Shown in pieces: positions 1 to 8,748 of a stretch of DNA of 64,000 nt; positions within the stretch are counted from its first letter, which is position 1; each line of letters opens with the position of its first letter. The notes below the pieces were generated by a model. The model was given only the letters and a program-made list of their open reading frames with translations, had not been told where the DNA came from and made no database searches. This DNA is from Streptomyces sp. NBC_00435 (GTDB lineage Bacteria; Actinomycetota; Actinomycetes; Streptomycetales; Streptomycetaceae), in contig NZ_CP107925.1 of the NCBI RefSeq assembly GCF_036014235.1, positions 114,249 through 178,248 on the forward strand. Direction: 5' to 3'. The position numbers and the translations under genes are program-made.

Positions 1-41
1 GAGGTGTGGGCCTGTCGCCGCCCGGGGTTGGCGGCCCGGGG

Positions 42-85
42 TGCCGGGGGACCGTACGGCCGTGCGGCCGCACGGTCCCCCGGCA
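42..85 (-). terminator. Hairpin terminator after the Bcr/CflA exporter gene
   Basis: A perfect 14-bp inverted repeat (arms 42-55 and 72-85) with a GC-rich loop that can pair again internally. It lies just downstream of the minus-strand MFS gene that stops at 124, so it most likely ends the operon running leftwards from about 7.9 kb. No clear T-run is visible, which is common for Streptomyces terminators. Confidence 0.6.
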
Positions 86-123
86 GGCAATCCGTTGCTG
101 GAGCCTGTCTCACCAGGGGCGAC

Positions 124-1386
124 CTAGACCGGCTCGCGCACCTCGGAGGGCGCGGCCGCGGGGGCCTGGGCGTCGGCCTCGGAACCGGCGGCCTGGTGGC
201 CCTTGGTGAGGCTGAAGAAGAGCAGACCGCCGACGCCGAGGATGGCGATGACGATGCCCATCGGAACCGCGCTGTCCTCACCGGCGAGGCCGACGAGCGG
301 GACCACGGCCGCACCGATCAGGTGCTGGGACAGTCCCAGCAGCGCGGCGGCCGAGCCGGCCACGTCACCGTGGTCCTGCAGGGCCAGGGCGAAGGAGTTC
401 GGCAGGACGAGGCCGACGCTGGAGACGACCACGAAGAGCGCGACGAGCATCGGGGCCAGACCGGCGTCGGTGAGGACGACCGCGAGCAGGCCGAGGCCGC
501 CGACCGCGGAGGCGGTCAGACCGGTCGCGAGCAGGGCGCGCGGGCCGGTCTTGTGCACGATGCGGCCGCTGACCTGCGCGGCGATGACCAGGCCGAGGGC
601 GTTGACCGCGAAGACGGCGCTGAAGCCCTGCGGGGACATCCCGTGGATGGACTGGAGCACGAAGGTCGAGCCGGAGATGTACGCGAACATCGCGGCGAAG
701 GCGAAGCCGCAGGCCAGGTTGTAGCCGACGAACACCCGGTCGGTGAGCAGCCGGCGGAAGATCGGCCCGGTGGCCTTGAGGCCACCGCTGACGCGCCGTT
801 CGGCGGGGTGCGTCTCGGGCAGTGCGCCGGCGACGCCGAAGAGCATCAGGGCGCCGATGATGGAGAGGGCGATGAAGATGCCCTTCCACGAGGTGAGCAG
901 CATCAGCTGGCCGCCGAGAACCGGGGCCAGGATCGGCGCGATGCCGGTGATGAGCATCAGCATCGCGAAGAACCGGGCCGCGGCGGGCCCGGTGTGCCGG
1001 TCGCGGACCACCGCGGAGGCGATGACGATGCCGGTGGCGCCGCCGAGGCCCTGGAGGGCGCGCAGGCCGACCAGGGTCCAGATGTTCGGGGCGAAGGCGC
1101 AGAGCAGCGCGGTGACGGCGAACAGCCCGAGGCCGGCGATGAGCGGACGGCGGCGGCCGAGCGCGTCACTGACCGGGCCGGCGATGAGCTGGCCGATGCC
1201 GAGGCCGAGCAGGCAGGCGGTGAGGCTGAGCTGGGCGGCCGAGGCGCTCGTGTTCAGGTCTTCGGCGATCTGCGGAAGACCCGGGAGGTAGGCGTCGTTG
1301 GACAGCGGTCCAAGGGCGGTGAGTGCACCGAGGATGATGGCGAAACGGGCGAGCCCGGCGCCCTTCGGTGTCGCGGGTGAAGTCAT
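124..1386 (-). CDS. Bcr/CflA-type MFS drug-resistance exporter
   Basis: A 420-residue inner-membrane proton-driven exporter. About twelve hydrophobic segments are visible, and the MFS loop motif between helices 2 and 3 (GPVSDALGRRRPL, near residues 70-82) is intact. The short acidic N-terminus with the DAYLP motif after helix 1 is typical of the Bcr/CflA (drug:H+ antiporter-1) branch. An AGGGG-rich ribosome site precedes the ATG. It is the last gene of the minus-strand set that starts with the HpaB-like hydroxylase, so it probably exports that pathway's product or confers self-resistance. The substrate cannot be read from sequence. Confidence 0.88.
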   Translation of the reverse strand: MTSPATPKGAGLARFAIILGALTALGPLSNDAYLPGLPQIAEDLNTSASAAQLSLTACLLGLGIGQLIAGPVSDALGRRRPLIAGLGLFAVTALLCAFAPNIWTLVGLRALQGLGGATGIVIASAVVRDRHTGPAAARFFAMLMLITGIAPILAPVLGGQLMLLTSWKGIFIALSIIGALMLFGVAGALPETHPAERRVSGGLKATGPIFRRLLTDRVFVGYNLACGFAFAAMFAYISGSTFVLQSIHGMSPQGFSAVFAVNALGLVIAAQVSGRIVHKTGPRALLATGLTASAVGGLGLLAVVLTDAGLAPMLVALFVVVSSVGLVLPNSFALALQDHGDVAGSAAALLGLSQHLIGAAVVPLVGLAGEDSAVPMGIVIAILGVGGLLFFSLTKGHQAAGSEADAQAPAAAPSEVREPV

Positions 1387-1416
1387 TTTCTGAGATCCCC
1401 TCCGGGGAACGCGGAA

Positions 1417-2064
1417 TCAGTAGGCGACGGTGATGCGGGTCTGGATCGCGTCGCCGCGCTCCAGTACGTCCGCGAAGGCGACCGCGTAGTCCGCGATGCT
1501 GATGCGGCTCTGGCCTTCGGAGTCGACCAGGAGCTGTTCACCGCCGACGCGATAGGTCCCGGTGCGCTCACCGGGTTCGATCTGTGCGGCCGGGGAGATG
1601 AACGTCCAGTCCAGGGCGTCCGCCTGCCGGTAGAGGCCGAGCGCCTCGCTCTGGGCGAGGGCGTTCTGCTTCCAGACGGCCGGGAAGTTGGGGTTGTCGA
1701 TGACCTTGACCCCCGGGGCGACCTCGAGGCTGCCGGCGCCGCCGAGGACCACGACGCGGCGTACGCCGCTGCGCGTCAGACCCTCGATGAGCGCGTTGGC
1801 GGCACCGACGATGATCTTGCGGTCGTCGTCGACCCCGAGCTTGGGGCCGACGGCCGAGCCGACGGCGTCGTAGCCCTGCGCCGACAGTGCGGCCACGGTG
1901 TCCGCGCTGGTGGCGTCGCCGGCGACCACCTTGAGGTCCTCGTGGCTGTTGCCCGCGATCTCGCCGGTGCGGGTCACGCCCGTGACGGAGTGCCCACGGG
2001 AGAGCAGTTCACCGGCGATGGCGCTGCCGATGTGACCGCTCGCTCCGAAAAGCAGGATGTTCAT
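1417..2064 (-). CDS. NAD(P)-binding reductase (NmrA/SDR-like)
   Basis: A 215-residue atypical short-chain dehydrogenase. The Rossmann nucleotide motif GASGHIG is at residues 8-14, and an NmrA/isoflavone-reductase-like body follows, without a clear YxxxK pair. It sits 30 bp upstream of the MFS exporter and about 66 bp downstream of the class II aldolase gene, on the same strand. It is likely a pathway redox enzyme or an NAD(P)H-sensing protein. The substrate is unknown. Confidence 0.8.
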   Translation of the reverse strand: MNILLFGASGHIGSAIAGELLSRGHSVTGVTRTGEIAGNSHEDLKVVAGDATSADTVAALSAQGYDAVGSAVGPKLGVDDDRKIIVGAANALIEGLTRSGVRRVVVLGGAGSLEVAPGVKVIDNPNFPAVWKQNALAQSEALGLYRQADALDWTFISPAAQIEPGERTGTYRVGGEQLLVDSEGQSRISIADYAVAFADVLERGDAIQTRITVAY

Positions 2065-2130
2065 GCTTGTGCCTCTTCTTCCTGGGTGATTCTTCGCGGG
2101 GTGTTGTCGGACGACGCGACCCTCCGCGGA

Positions 2131-2943
2131 CTAGTCCTCTTCGAGGAAGTCGGGCTGTTCGCGGATGATCTCGTCCCAGAGCAGCTGGAAGCTGAACCAG
2201 CCCAGCTGCTCGTTGCCGAAGCCGTCCCCCGCGGCCACGGCCTGCTCGTGGGTGAAGCTCTTGGGCGTGCCCGCCGCCCGTGCGAGCAGCTGCACCTGGG
2301 CGCAGCTGTCGTAGGTGAAGAACCAGTGCACGGCCTCGTCCAGCGATCCGCCGACGGTTATCAGGCCGTGGTGGCGCAGCAGGATCGCGCGGTTGTCGCC
2401 GAGCCTCTCGGCGATGTCGCGGCCGAGCTCGGCGGAGACCGAGGGGCCCTCGTACTCTTCGTAGAGGACCTGGCGGTTGTAGAAGGCGGCGGACTCCTGG
2501 TCGATGGGGTCCAGCAGGCGGCCCAGGGCACCGAGCGCGCGGGAGTGGGCGGTGTGGCCGTGTGCGGCCGCCGTGGCGCCCGGCGCGAGCTCGTGGATGG
2601 CGGAGTGGATGACGAAGGCGCTGGGGTTGACCCGGTGCCTGCCCTCCACGACGTTGCCCGCGGAGTCGACGCAGATCAGGTCCGCGACGCGGACCAGGTT
2701 GAAGGAGACGCCGAAGGGGTTCACCCAGAACCGGTCCTCGTGCTCCGGGTCACGGACCGAGATGTGGCCCGAGATGCCCTCACCGAAGCCGTACTTGCCG
2801 AACAGCCGCAGCGCGGCGGCGAGCCGCTGCTTGCGGTGCCGGCGGGTCTCCTCGTGGGTGGCGAAGACCGGCTCGCTGGGGATCGGCAGGCCGGTGTGCG
2901 TGTCCGCCAGGTAGGCGGGCCGGTCGGTCTCGGTGACGCTCAT
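2131..2943 (-). CDS. Class II aldolase/adducin family protein
   Basis: A 270-residue protein with the zinc-binding fold of L-fuculose-phosphate aldolase. The paired histidines of the metal site are visible in HGHTAHS (middle of the protein) and in RHHGLITVGG further on. Family members catalyse retro-aldol cleavage or decarboxylation of hydroxylated keto acids. Neighbours are an FAD/NAD(P) oxidoreductase upstream and a reductase downstream, suggesting sequential tailoring of a small molecule. The N-terminal 40 residues are variable. The substrate is not assignable. Confidence 0.85.
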   Translation of the reverse strand: MSVTETDRPAYLADTHTGLPIPSEPVFATHEETRRHRKQRLAAALRLFGKYGFGEGISGHISVRDPEHEDRFWVNPFGVSFNLVRVADLICVDSAGNVVEGRHRVNPSAFVIHSAIHELAPGATAAAHGHTAHSRALGALGRLLDPIDQESAAFYNRQVLYEEYEGPSVSAELGRDIAERLGDNRAILLRHHGLITVGGSLDEAVHWFFTYDSCAQVQLLARAAGTPKSFTHEQAVAAGDGFGNEQLGWFSFQLLWDEIIREQPDFLEED

Positions 2944-3048
2944 GCTCGGGGGTCCTCATCTCCGGATCGTGTTCCGGTAGCGGTACGGGTGCGGGTGGCG
3001 GCCGGGCCGTGGGCGGGCTGACCGCCCCGGCACCGGCCGTGAGCGGGG

Positions 3049-4593
3049 CTAGACCGTGAGCAGGACGTCCTCGTTCTCCTGGGTCGCGGCCGTGACGGTC
3101 TCGGCGTGCTGCAGGATCGCGCCGACGATGTCCTGGCTGCGGTCGACCAGCGAAGGGATGCCGAAGGTGAAGAAGAGCGAACCGGCGGCGATGTTGCCGA
3201 GCCCGTACAGGCGCGGGTCGGGCCTGCCGTTGGTCGTCAGCTGGCTGGTCGGGCGCGCTATGTGCAGGCCGCCGTGCGGGTGACGGCTGGCGACCCGGCT
3301 GCGCATCAGCGAGGTGACCAGGGGCGCGGCGCTGGTGGGTATGCGCCCCTCGGAGGCGTTGACCGCGCTGATGACGCGGTCGGCCGTGAAGTCGTGGCCC
3401 TCGGCGGTGACGACGTCGAAGCCCGTCTCGGGGTTGGGGGTGATGTTCTGCAGACCTGCGACGATCTCCAGCTTTCCCGCCTCGACGAGGTCGAGGAGGA
3501 CCCCCGCGCTACCGGGCGGCATCGGGCAGCACAGGCTCATGATCGTGCGGTAGTGGGCGCGCAGCAGCTGGACCTTGTCCTGTTCGCGCAGCATCGGCCA
3601 GACGTCGGGTCCGGTCTCGGGGACGGCGCGCTGCAGGATCCGCAGGCCCATGTGGGGCGAGTCGACCTCTTCGATCTGCCGGCGCAGCCGGTCGACCGGG
3701 TCCTCCAGGTCGACGCGGATGATCTCCGAGACCACCGCGTCGAGGTCGGCGCCGACATCGCGGAACTCGGCCCGCATGATGGTGGCGATGTCCGCGAGGC
3801 TGACCTCGGGGTGGATGGCGGCCAGTTCCTCCATCCGGTGCGGCGTGAAGTGCCGCAGCTCGAAGGGGACCGCCTTCTGCCGGACACCGGGCAGGACACC
3901 CCGGCGCGAAAGAAGGCTGATCTTCCCCTGGTGTCCCTGGGCCGCCAGCGACAGGATGATGTCGATCGCGGTCAGGCCGCTGCCGATGATCGCGACGTGC
4001 TCCCGCTCACCGACGTCCGCCAGCTTGTTGACGATCGGGTACGGGTCCCCGACGAAGCCGGGGGTGTCGCCCAGACCGTAGACGTCCTTGGGGCTGTCGC
4101 CCCCGACGCACAGGATGGCGTAGTCGAAGGCGCGGGCGCGGCCGTTGCCGGTGCGCAGCAGCACCCGGTTGGCGGCGCGGCTGGCGGAGGTGACGCCCTC
4201 TCCGACGAGGTCGACCCGCCAGCCCTGGCGGCGCAGTTCACCGAGCGCGGCGTAGGCCGTCTGCTCCAGGTACTCGCCGTAGACGGTGCGGGGTGCGAAG
4301 CGGCTTCCGGACCAGCGGTCGACTCCGGTGCGTACCCCTATGACCTTGTCCCGGGTCTCCAGCCAGTTCTCGAAGTGCTGGAGGTCGCCGGCCCGCACGG
4401 ACATGTCGTCGGGCGTCGCGTTGACCTTGAGGGTCTCGGTGTCGACCTGGTAGGCACGACCGCGCCACAGGTGCGGTGACGGTTCGAAGACCGTGAGGCT
4501 GCCCGGTTCGCTTTGTGTTCGCGACAACGCGTCGATCAAGCAGACTGCAGCCGCGCCTCCTCCGACGATACCGATCGAGAATCCACGGGACAT
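3049..4593 (-). CDS. FAD/NAD(P)-binding oxidoreductase
   Basis: A 514-residue flavoprotein. An N-terminal dinucleotide motif, GIVGGGAAA, lies near residues 8-16 for FAD, and a second one, IIGSGLTAID, lies near residue 205 for NAD(P)H. The overall layout is that of the NAD_binding_9 / lysine-ornithine N-oxygenase-like group, acting on a small polar substrate in the cytoplasm. It lies between a secreted protein gene and the aldolase gene on the same strand. An N-hydroxylase, Baeyer-Villiger enzyme or simple oxidase are all possible. Confidence 0.82.
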   Translation of the reverse strand: MSRGFSIGIVGGGAAAVCLIDALSRTQSEPGSLTVFEPSPHLWRGRAYQVDTETLKVNATPDDMSVRAGDLQHFENWLETRDKVIGVRTGVDRWSGSRFAPRTVYGEYLEQTAYAALGELRRQGWRVDLVGEGVTSASRAANRVLLRTGNGRARAFDYAILCVGGDSPKDVYGLGDTPGFVGDPYPIVNKLADVGEREHVAIIGSGLTAIDIILSLAAQGHQGKISLLSRRGVLPGVRQKAVPFELRHFTPHRMEELAAIHPEVSLADIATIMRAEFRDVGADLDAVVSEIIRVDLEDPVDRLRRQIEEVDSPHMGLRILQRAVPETGPDVWPMLREQDKVQLLRAHYRTIMSLCCPMPPGSAGVLLDLVEAGKLEIVAGLQNITPNPETGFDVVTAEGHDFTADRVISAVNASEGRIPTSAAPLVTSLMRSRVASRHPHGGLHIARPTSQLTTNGRPDPRLYGLGNIAAGSLFFTFGIPSLVDRSQDIVGAILQHAETVTAATQENEDVLLTV

Positions 4594-4765
4594 GTGTCAG
4601 TCACCTATCAATTCGTGGAAGGCGCGGGGTCGTCGTGCGCCGGCCTTGCTGTCCGCGATCACGGTGGCCCTTCCTCGCCTACTCCGGGGATTCAGTGGAA
4701 GCCGCCGGCCACCCCCGGTGCGGCGGGGGTGAAGCCGGTCAGCCAATGGGTTGGGAGACTCCGAA

Positions 4766-5809
4766 TCAGGCTGCGGAGTGCTTGAAGTTCTTCATCGAGA
4801 CCGTGTAGTCCTGCCGGTTGGCGCGGTAGTCGATGCAGTACTCCTGCGGGTACCAGCCGCCGATCTGCCACTGCTGCGGCTGCTTGATGGGCCAGCAGCG
4901 GCTCGGGTTGACCCCGGTGGCGATGCCCTCGAACCAGGCCTTCGTGATCATCGGCTCGAGGAAGCTGATCTTGGCGTCGTAGGCCCCGTAGATGAAGGTC
5001 TGGGTGAAGGCGACGGAGCTCCACTCGGGCGAGTTGAGGTCGATCAGGTGGTTGCCCATGGCCGCCTCGGCCACGTTGTTGTTCACGTAGTCCGTCGGCA
5101 GGTACTGCGGGGGAATCGGCTTGATGGCCGTCGCGTAGTCGTCGCAGTTGATGGCCAGCCCACAGGGACCGCTGCGGATCGCGTCGCGCTCCGCCTTCGG
5201 CTGCGTGTAGAAGTGGAAGTCGAAGTGAGGCACGTCGTAGATGTGCTCCGGCCCGTGGCCCATCGGGTTGAAGTTGACCAGGGCCCACTTCAGCGGCATG
5301 CCGGGCAGCGAGGTGAGCTGCGAGGGCAGGTCCAGGGGACGCTCGTGGCCACCGACGCACTCGGTGTGCTGGTCGACGGTGCCGTCACCATTCACGTCGT
5401 AGCAGTGGTGACCGTCGGTCATGGTGGTCGGAAGGTTGGTCAGCATGGACTTGGGGAAGACGATGCCGACGGTCTGCGGCTTGACGCCGTTGACCTGTGC
5501 GTAGGTACGCACCGTGCCGTTGCCCAGCGCGCTCGGGGTGCCGTACGAGGAGCACGGACCCGCGTAGGAGAGCGTCTCCGAGAGGAGCACTTCGGCGGCC
5601 CACGGGGCGACCTTGACCGCCCGCTCGCGGGTCGGGGCGTCCCTGGTGACCAGACAAACGGACACCGAGCCCGACGAGACCGCGGCGGCCTCCGCACTGG
5701 TCTGCGTGGCCTGGGCCGGCATGCTCGGCCAGATCAGCAGCGTCATGGCGGATATGGCCAGGGCCGCTCCGAGGAGCGCCCGCCAGCTCAGCAACTTCTT
5801 CGCTCGCAC
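4766..5809 (-). CDS. Secreted DUF5602 / TTHB210-like protein
   Basis: A 347-residue exported protein with a GTG start one base beyond the stop of the flavin reductase gene. The N-terminus has a basic stretch, a hydrophobic core (about residues 12-28) and an Ala-x-Ala type cleavage region near 32-35. The mature part holds a DVNGDGTVDQ calcium-binding-like loop and the family hallmark HGPEHIYDVPHFDFHFY, rich in His and Asp and probably metal-binding. Function is unknown. Tight linkage to the hydroxylase genes suggests an extracytoplasmic partner of the pathway rather than a housekeeping role. Confidence 0.7.
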   Translation of the reverse strand: MRAKKLLSWRALLGAALAISAMTLLIWPSMPAQATQTSAEAAAVSSGSVSVCLVTRDAPTRERAVKVAPWAAEVLLSETLSYAGPCSSYGTPSALGNGTVRTYAQVNGVKPQTVGIVFPKSMLTNLPTTMTDGHHCYDVNGDGTVDQHTECVGGHERPLDLPSQLTSLPGMPLKWALVNFNPMGHGPEHIYDVPHFDFHFYTQPKAERDAIRSGPCGLAINCDDYATAIKPIPPQYLPTDYVNNNVAEAAMGNHLIDLNSPEWSSVAFTQTFIYGAYDAKISFLEPMITKAWFEGIATGVNPSRCWPIKQPQQWQIGGWYPQEYCIDYRANRQDYTVSMKNFKHSAA

Positions 5810-5810
5810 G

Positions 5811-6308
5811 TCACACCTGTTCCAGTTCGAATCTGTGGAATCCGCCCTGAAGGAAGATCAGGGGGGTCTGGGTCTCACGGGCACCCATGGCGACGACTTC
5901 GCCGATGATCATCACGTGGTCTCCGGCCACCACGTGGTCGCGCAGGCTGCACTCCATCCAGGCCGCCGCGTCGAACAGCAGCGTCCCGGTGGCCTCGCCC
6001 GGGGCCCCGGCCACCTCGGTCAGCGCCTGGTCGCGCTCGGGCCGCCGGCGCGCGAACGCGCGCGCGGTGGACTCGCCCTCGGCTCCGAGGATCGAGATCC
6101 CGACGACGCCGGTGCGCAGCAGCTCGGCGAAGAACTCCGAGTCGTGGCGGAAGCTCAGGGAAACCAGCGGCGGTTCCAGTGAGACGGAGGTGAGCGAGTT
6201 GACGGTGATCGCGTTGTGGGTGCGTACGCCGTCGTCGTCGGTGTACGTGCTGACGACGCAGACCCCGGTGGCGAAGGAGCGCATCACATCGCGCAGGTCG
6301 TGGTTCAT
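5811..6308 (-). CDS. Flavin reductase, small component of the HpaBC-type hydroxylase
   Basis: A 165-residue protein of the HpaC/flavin_Reduct family. It supplies FADH2 to a two-component monooxygenase using NAD(P)H. Typical features are the early RSFATGVCVVS strand, the ITVNSLTSVSLEPPLVS segment that contacts the flavin, and the C-terminal LIFLQGGFHRF. The ATG at 6308 was chosen because the protein begins exactly where family members do; longer upstream reading frames are shadows of the hydroxylase gene. It lies 80 bp downstream of the hydroxylase, so the two are co-transcribed. Confidence 0.88.
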   Translation of the reverse strand: MNHDLRDVMRSFATGVCVVSTYTDDDGVRTHNAITVNSLTSVSLEPPLVSLSFRHDSEFFAELLRTGVVGISILGAEGESTARAFARRRPERDQALTEVAGAPGEATGTLLFDAAAWMECSLRDHVVAGDHVMIIGEVVAMGARETQTPLIFLQGGFHRFELEQV

Positions 6309-6388
6309 GGCCGGGCCTCTCTGCTGGGCGCGGACGGGTGCGCGCGGCGCTTCGGCCGCGGGCACCCGTCCGTACGCGGGCTGACGGG

Positions 6389-7927
6389 TCAGTTCTCCTG
6401 GGCCCAGCGGCCGCGGGTCCAGCCGTCGAGGTCGTAGTCGTCCATGGCCCTCTGGACGAGGTCGCCGTAGTTGTCGAGCAGGCCGGCGCCGCGGGACCAG
6501 TTCAGGGTGTCGAGGCGGACCTGGTCGGGACCGCCGGCGTAGTTGAGCTCGTAGAGCTCGTGGCGGGCGCCGAACTCGGTGCCGATCGCGTCCCAGGCCA
6601 GCTTGAAGAGCTTGGTGCGCTCCTCGGCCGTGGCGCCGGTGCCGCGGTAGTAACGGTCGAGCAGCGGGCGCAGCTCGGGGTTCTGCAGGTCCTTGGCGCT
6701 GGACGGGGTCATCAGCAGCGCGCCCGCGAGGTGCTCCTCGAAGAAGCGGTGCGTGCGCTCCCAGCTGAGCGGGGCGAGCGCCCGGTAGCCGGCCGAGTAG
6801 TCCATGCGCGGCAGGACGGTGCCGGCCGGGCCGGCCTCCGGGTCCAGGGCCATGGCGCTGGTGACGGCCCAGGTCTGGTGGCGCCAGGCCAGCAGTTCGC
6901 CGAGGCCGGCCTGGACGCCGCGGAAGCCGTCCGTGCCGTTGATGCGGGTGCCCTTGTCGAGGATGCCCGCCATGAACTCGAGCTTGACCGACATGCGGAT
7001 CGCGCCCTGGAAGAAGCCGCGGGAGAGCAGGCCGGAGCGCGGGAAGTACTGGTGGATCTTCTCGGTGTCCCGGTAGATCAGGACGTTCTCCCACGGGATG
7101 AACGCCTTGTCGAAGACCAGCACGGCGTCGTTCTCGTCGAACCGGCTGGAGAGCGGGTTGTCGAACGGGCTGGTGGCCTTGCCCTCGTAGGAGGTGCGGC
7201 AGACGACCTTCATGCCCGGGGTGTTCAGCGGCGCCATGAAGGCGAGCGCCATGTCCTCGGCCTTGCCCTTTTCGAGGTTGGCCAGGTGGATCTGGCCGAC
7301 GAAGGCGACGTTGCTCAGTGCCGAGGCGGTGGCCATGAGCTTGGCGCCCTCGACGACGATGCCGTCCTCGCGCTCCTCGACGACCTTCAGGTAGACGTCG
7401 CGGATCTCGTGCGCCGACTTGTTGCGGTCGACGGGCGGGTTGACGATCGCGTGGCTGATCGAGAGGCCCTGGCGGGCGTACTTCTCGTACCAGGCGCGGG
7501 CGTTGTCGCCGAAGGGCTCGTAGAAGTCGTGGGTGACGGCCAGGCCGGCCATGAACGACGCCTTGTAGTCGGGCGTGCGGTTCATGAAGCCGTAGCTCAG
7601 GCGGGCCCAGTGCTCGATGGCGTCACGGGCCTTGAGGAGTTCCTCGGGCGAGTGCGCCGGGGTGAAGAAGCGGTGGACGCGGTAACCCGTGTACCGGTCG
7701 ACCGTCGTCATCAGGTCCTTGGTGTCCGGGTGGTGGAGCGCGTCGTAGAGGTGCGCGGTCGACCTAGCGGCGTTGGCGAAGGCCGGGTGCGTCGTCACGT
7801 CCTTGACGAGCTCGCCGTCCACGAAGACCTGGCGACCGTCACGCAGGCTCTCCAGGTAGGAGTCGCCCGTCATGAGGTCGTTCGGAGCCTCGCCGGCCGA
7901 CTGATCCACTATCGGGACCTGACCCAT
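6389..7927 (-). CDS. HpaB-family FADH2-dependent aromatic (phenol) hydroxylase
   Basis: A 512-residue large component of a 4-hydroxyphenylacetate 3-monooxygenase-type enzyme, which ortho-hydroxylates a para-substituted phenol using reduced FAD and oxygen. Length and order of conserved blocks (GDSYLESLRDGR near the start, NPPVDRNKSAHE, DENDAVLVFDKAFIPWENV) match the family. I start at 7927 rather than 7975 because GAGAGGA lies 8 bases before that ATG. In Streptomyces such enzymes hydroxylate tyrosine-like precursors in antibiotic pathways. With the flavin reductase and the odd adenylate-forming genes nearby, a tyrosine- or hydroxybenzoate-derived product is plausible. Confidence 0.9.
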   Translation of the reverse strand: MGQVPIVDQSAGEAPNDLMTGDSYLESLRDGRQVFVDGELVKDVTTHPAFANAARSTAHLYDALHHPDTKDLMTTVDRYTGYRVHRFFTPAHSPEELLKARDAIEHWARLSYGFMNRTPDYKASFMAGLAVTHDFYEPFGDNARAWYEKYARQGLSISHAIVNPPVDRNKSAHEIRDVYLKVVEEREDGIVVEGAKLMATASALSNVAFVGQIHLANLEKGKAEDMALAFMAPLNTPGMKVVCRTSYEGKATSPFDNPLSSRFDENDAVLVFDKAFIPWENVLIYRDTEKIHQYFPRSGLLSRGFFQGAIRMSVKLEFMAGILDKGTRINGTDGFRGVQAGLGELLAWRHQTWAVTSAMALDPEAGPAGTVLPRMDYSAGYRALAPLSWERTHRFFEEHLAGALLMTPSSAKDLQNPELRPLLDRYYRGTGATAEERTKLFKLAWDAIGTEFGARHELYELNYAGGPDQVRLDTLNWSRGAGLLDNYGDLVQRAMDDYDLDGWTRGRWAQEN

Positions 7928-8272
7928 TTTGGTGTCCTCTCCAGGGGTAATACACGCGACCGCTGCCGGGCGCACAGTTCGATTGATCCCGAGCGTAGGC
8001 TCGCTCGAGCATCAGCTCTTGCGGGGCTGCGCACGGACAATTGCCCATCTACGCCAACTCTGGCGGCATCACGTTCTTGGTGGCGCGTCAACGGGTAGGA
8101 GAAGAAAACCTGTTGACGTTGCCGAGGCACTTCGGGAACGTGTCCGCATAAGGCGGAACGATGAATTCCGAATGGCCGGAAATAGCTGCGGCCCGGCATT
8201 GATCCAGGAAATTCGGATACACAGCCGGGCCGTATGTAAAAAGAATTGCTAAAAGATGTCCGACGCGGCTGG
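7928..8272. other. 345-bp intergenic region, presumed hydroxylase operon promoter
   Basis: No credible gene. The stretch is less GC-rich than its surroundings and lies between the stop of the LysR stub and the start of the hydroxylase gene, so it should hold the promoter of the minus-strand operon. A weak pair ATAC...GTAT occurs at 8216-8234, one base longer than the three candidate butyrolactone-receptor sites described elsewhere in this locus. Confidence 0.5.
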
Positions 8273-8551
8273 TCAGGCGGCGGGACGGGTACGGCCGGCG
8301 GCGGCCGCGTCGATACAGGCCGCTTCGGCGATCAGAATGATCTTCTCGACGTGCGGCAGCAGTCGGATGCCCGCCTCGGTGAGCTGGACACGGCCGCCGG
8401 CGCGATGGAACAGCGGCGCACCGATGTAGTCCTCGAGGTTCTTGATGTGGGCGGTGACGCTGGGTTGCGAGTAGTGGAGGTTCCGGGCGGCACGAGTGAA
8501 GCTCATCTCGGCGGCTACTTCGCGGAACGAGCGTAACTGCTGGAACTGCAC
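8273..8551 (-). CDS. LysR-type DNA-binding domain only (truncated regulator)
   Basis: A 92-residue protein consisting of a complete LysR winged helix (QQLRSFREVAAEMSFTRAAR, then the recognition helix around SQPSVTAHIKNLED and the wing GGRVQLTEAG). It stops just after the linker helix, so the roughly 200-residue effector domain of a normal 300-residue LysR protein is missing. No continuation is seen in any frame downstream. It may still bind DNA as a small dimer through the linker helix, or be a remnant. The promoter region contains a perfect inverted repeat that could be its autoregulatory operator. Confidence 0.75.
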   Translation of the reverse strand: MQFQQLRSFREVAAEMSFTRAARNLHYSQPSVTAHIKNLEDYIGAPLFHRAGGRVQLTEAGIRLLPHVEKIILIAEAACIDAAAAGRTRPAA

Positions 8552-8598
8552 GGCAGGGGCTCCCTTCTGCGAGGCTCAGAGCCTCGTAGGAAAGAAAC

Positions 8599-8616
8599 AT
8601 ACCACGGTGCAGGTAT
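8599..8616. promoter_or_regulatory. Candidate butyrolactone-receptor (ARE-like) site, LysR stub promoter
   Basis: ATACC-N8-GGTAT, perfect 5-bp half-sites with an 8-bp spacer. The same architecture recurs at 10805-10822 and 11730-11747. It overlaps a second perfect inverted repeat, CGGTGCAG-N6-CTGCACCG (8605-8626), about 50 bp upstream of the LysR stub start. The layout resembles ARE/MARE operators of ArpA/MmfR-type receptors; binding is inferred. Confidence 0.45.
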
Positions 8617-8626
8617 AACTGCACCG
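8605..8626. promoter_or_regulatory. Perfect inverted repeat in the LysR-stub promoter
   Basis: 8-bp arms CGGTGCAG (8605-8612) and CTGCACCG (8619-8626) separated by GTATAA, which may form part of a -10 element on either strand. Its position upstream of the LysR DNA-binding stub fits an autoregulatory operator. Confidence 0.45.
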
Positions 8627-8667
8627 GCGAGACCTCGCCCGTCCGCATCCCGGGCAAGCCCGGACAT

Positions 8668-8706
8668 ACCTGTGGCCATGCCCGCAGGGAGGGCATGGCC
8701 ACAGGT
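8668..8706 (-). terminator. Strong hairpin after the adenylate-like gene pair
   Basis: A perfect 16-bp stem (arms 8668-8683 and 8691-8706) with a 7-base loop. It is positioned about 40 bp downstream of the stop at 8749, between that gene and the LysR stub promoter, and probably terminates the adenylate-like pair. Confidence 0.7.
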
Positions 8707-8748
8707 CAGCCGCTGCTTCGTGGTTGACAGCGGGTTTTGCGGAATGGA

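Noticed and set aside
124..1386. Plus-strand open frame opposite the MFS exporter gene
   Set aside because: High third-position GC opens antisense frames in Streptomyces; it is charged, without hydrophobic or domain pattern, while the minus frame gives a complete transporter.
8216..8234. ATAC...GTAT pair in the hydroxylase promoter region
   Set aside because: The spacing is one base longer than the three 5-8-5 sites and the fifth half-site bases do not match, so it was not counted as a receptor site.
8088..8702. A 204-codon frame across the LysR stub region
   Set aside because: It is the antisense/out-of-frame shadow of the LysR gene and its promoter palindromes; no ribosome site.
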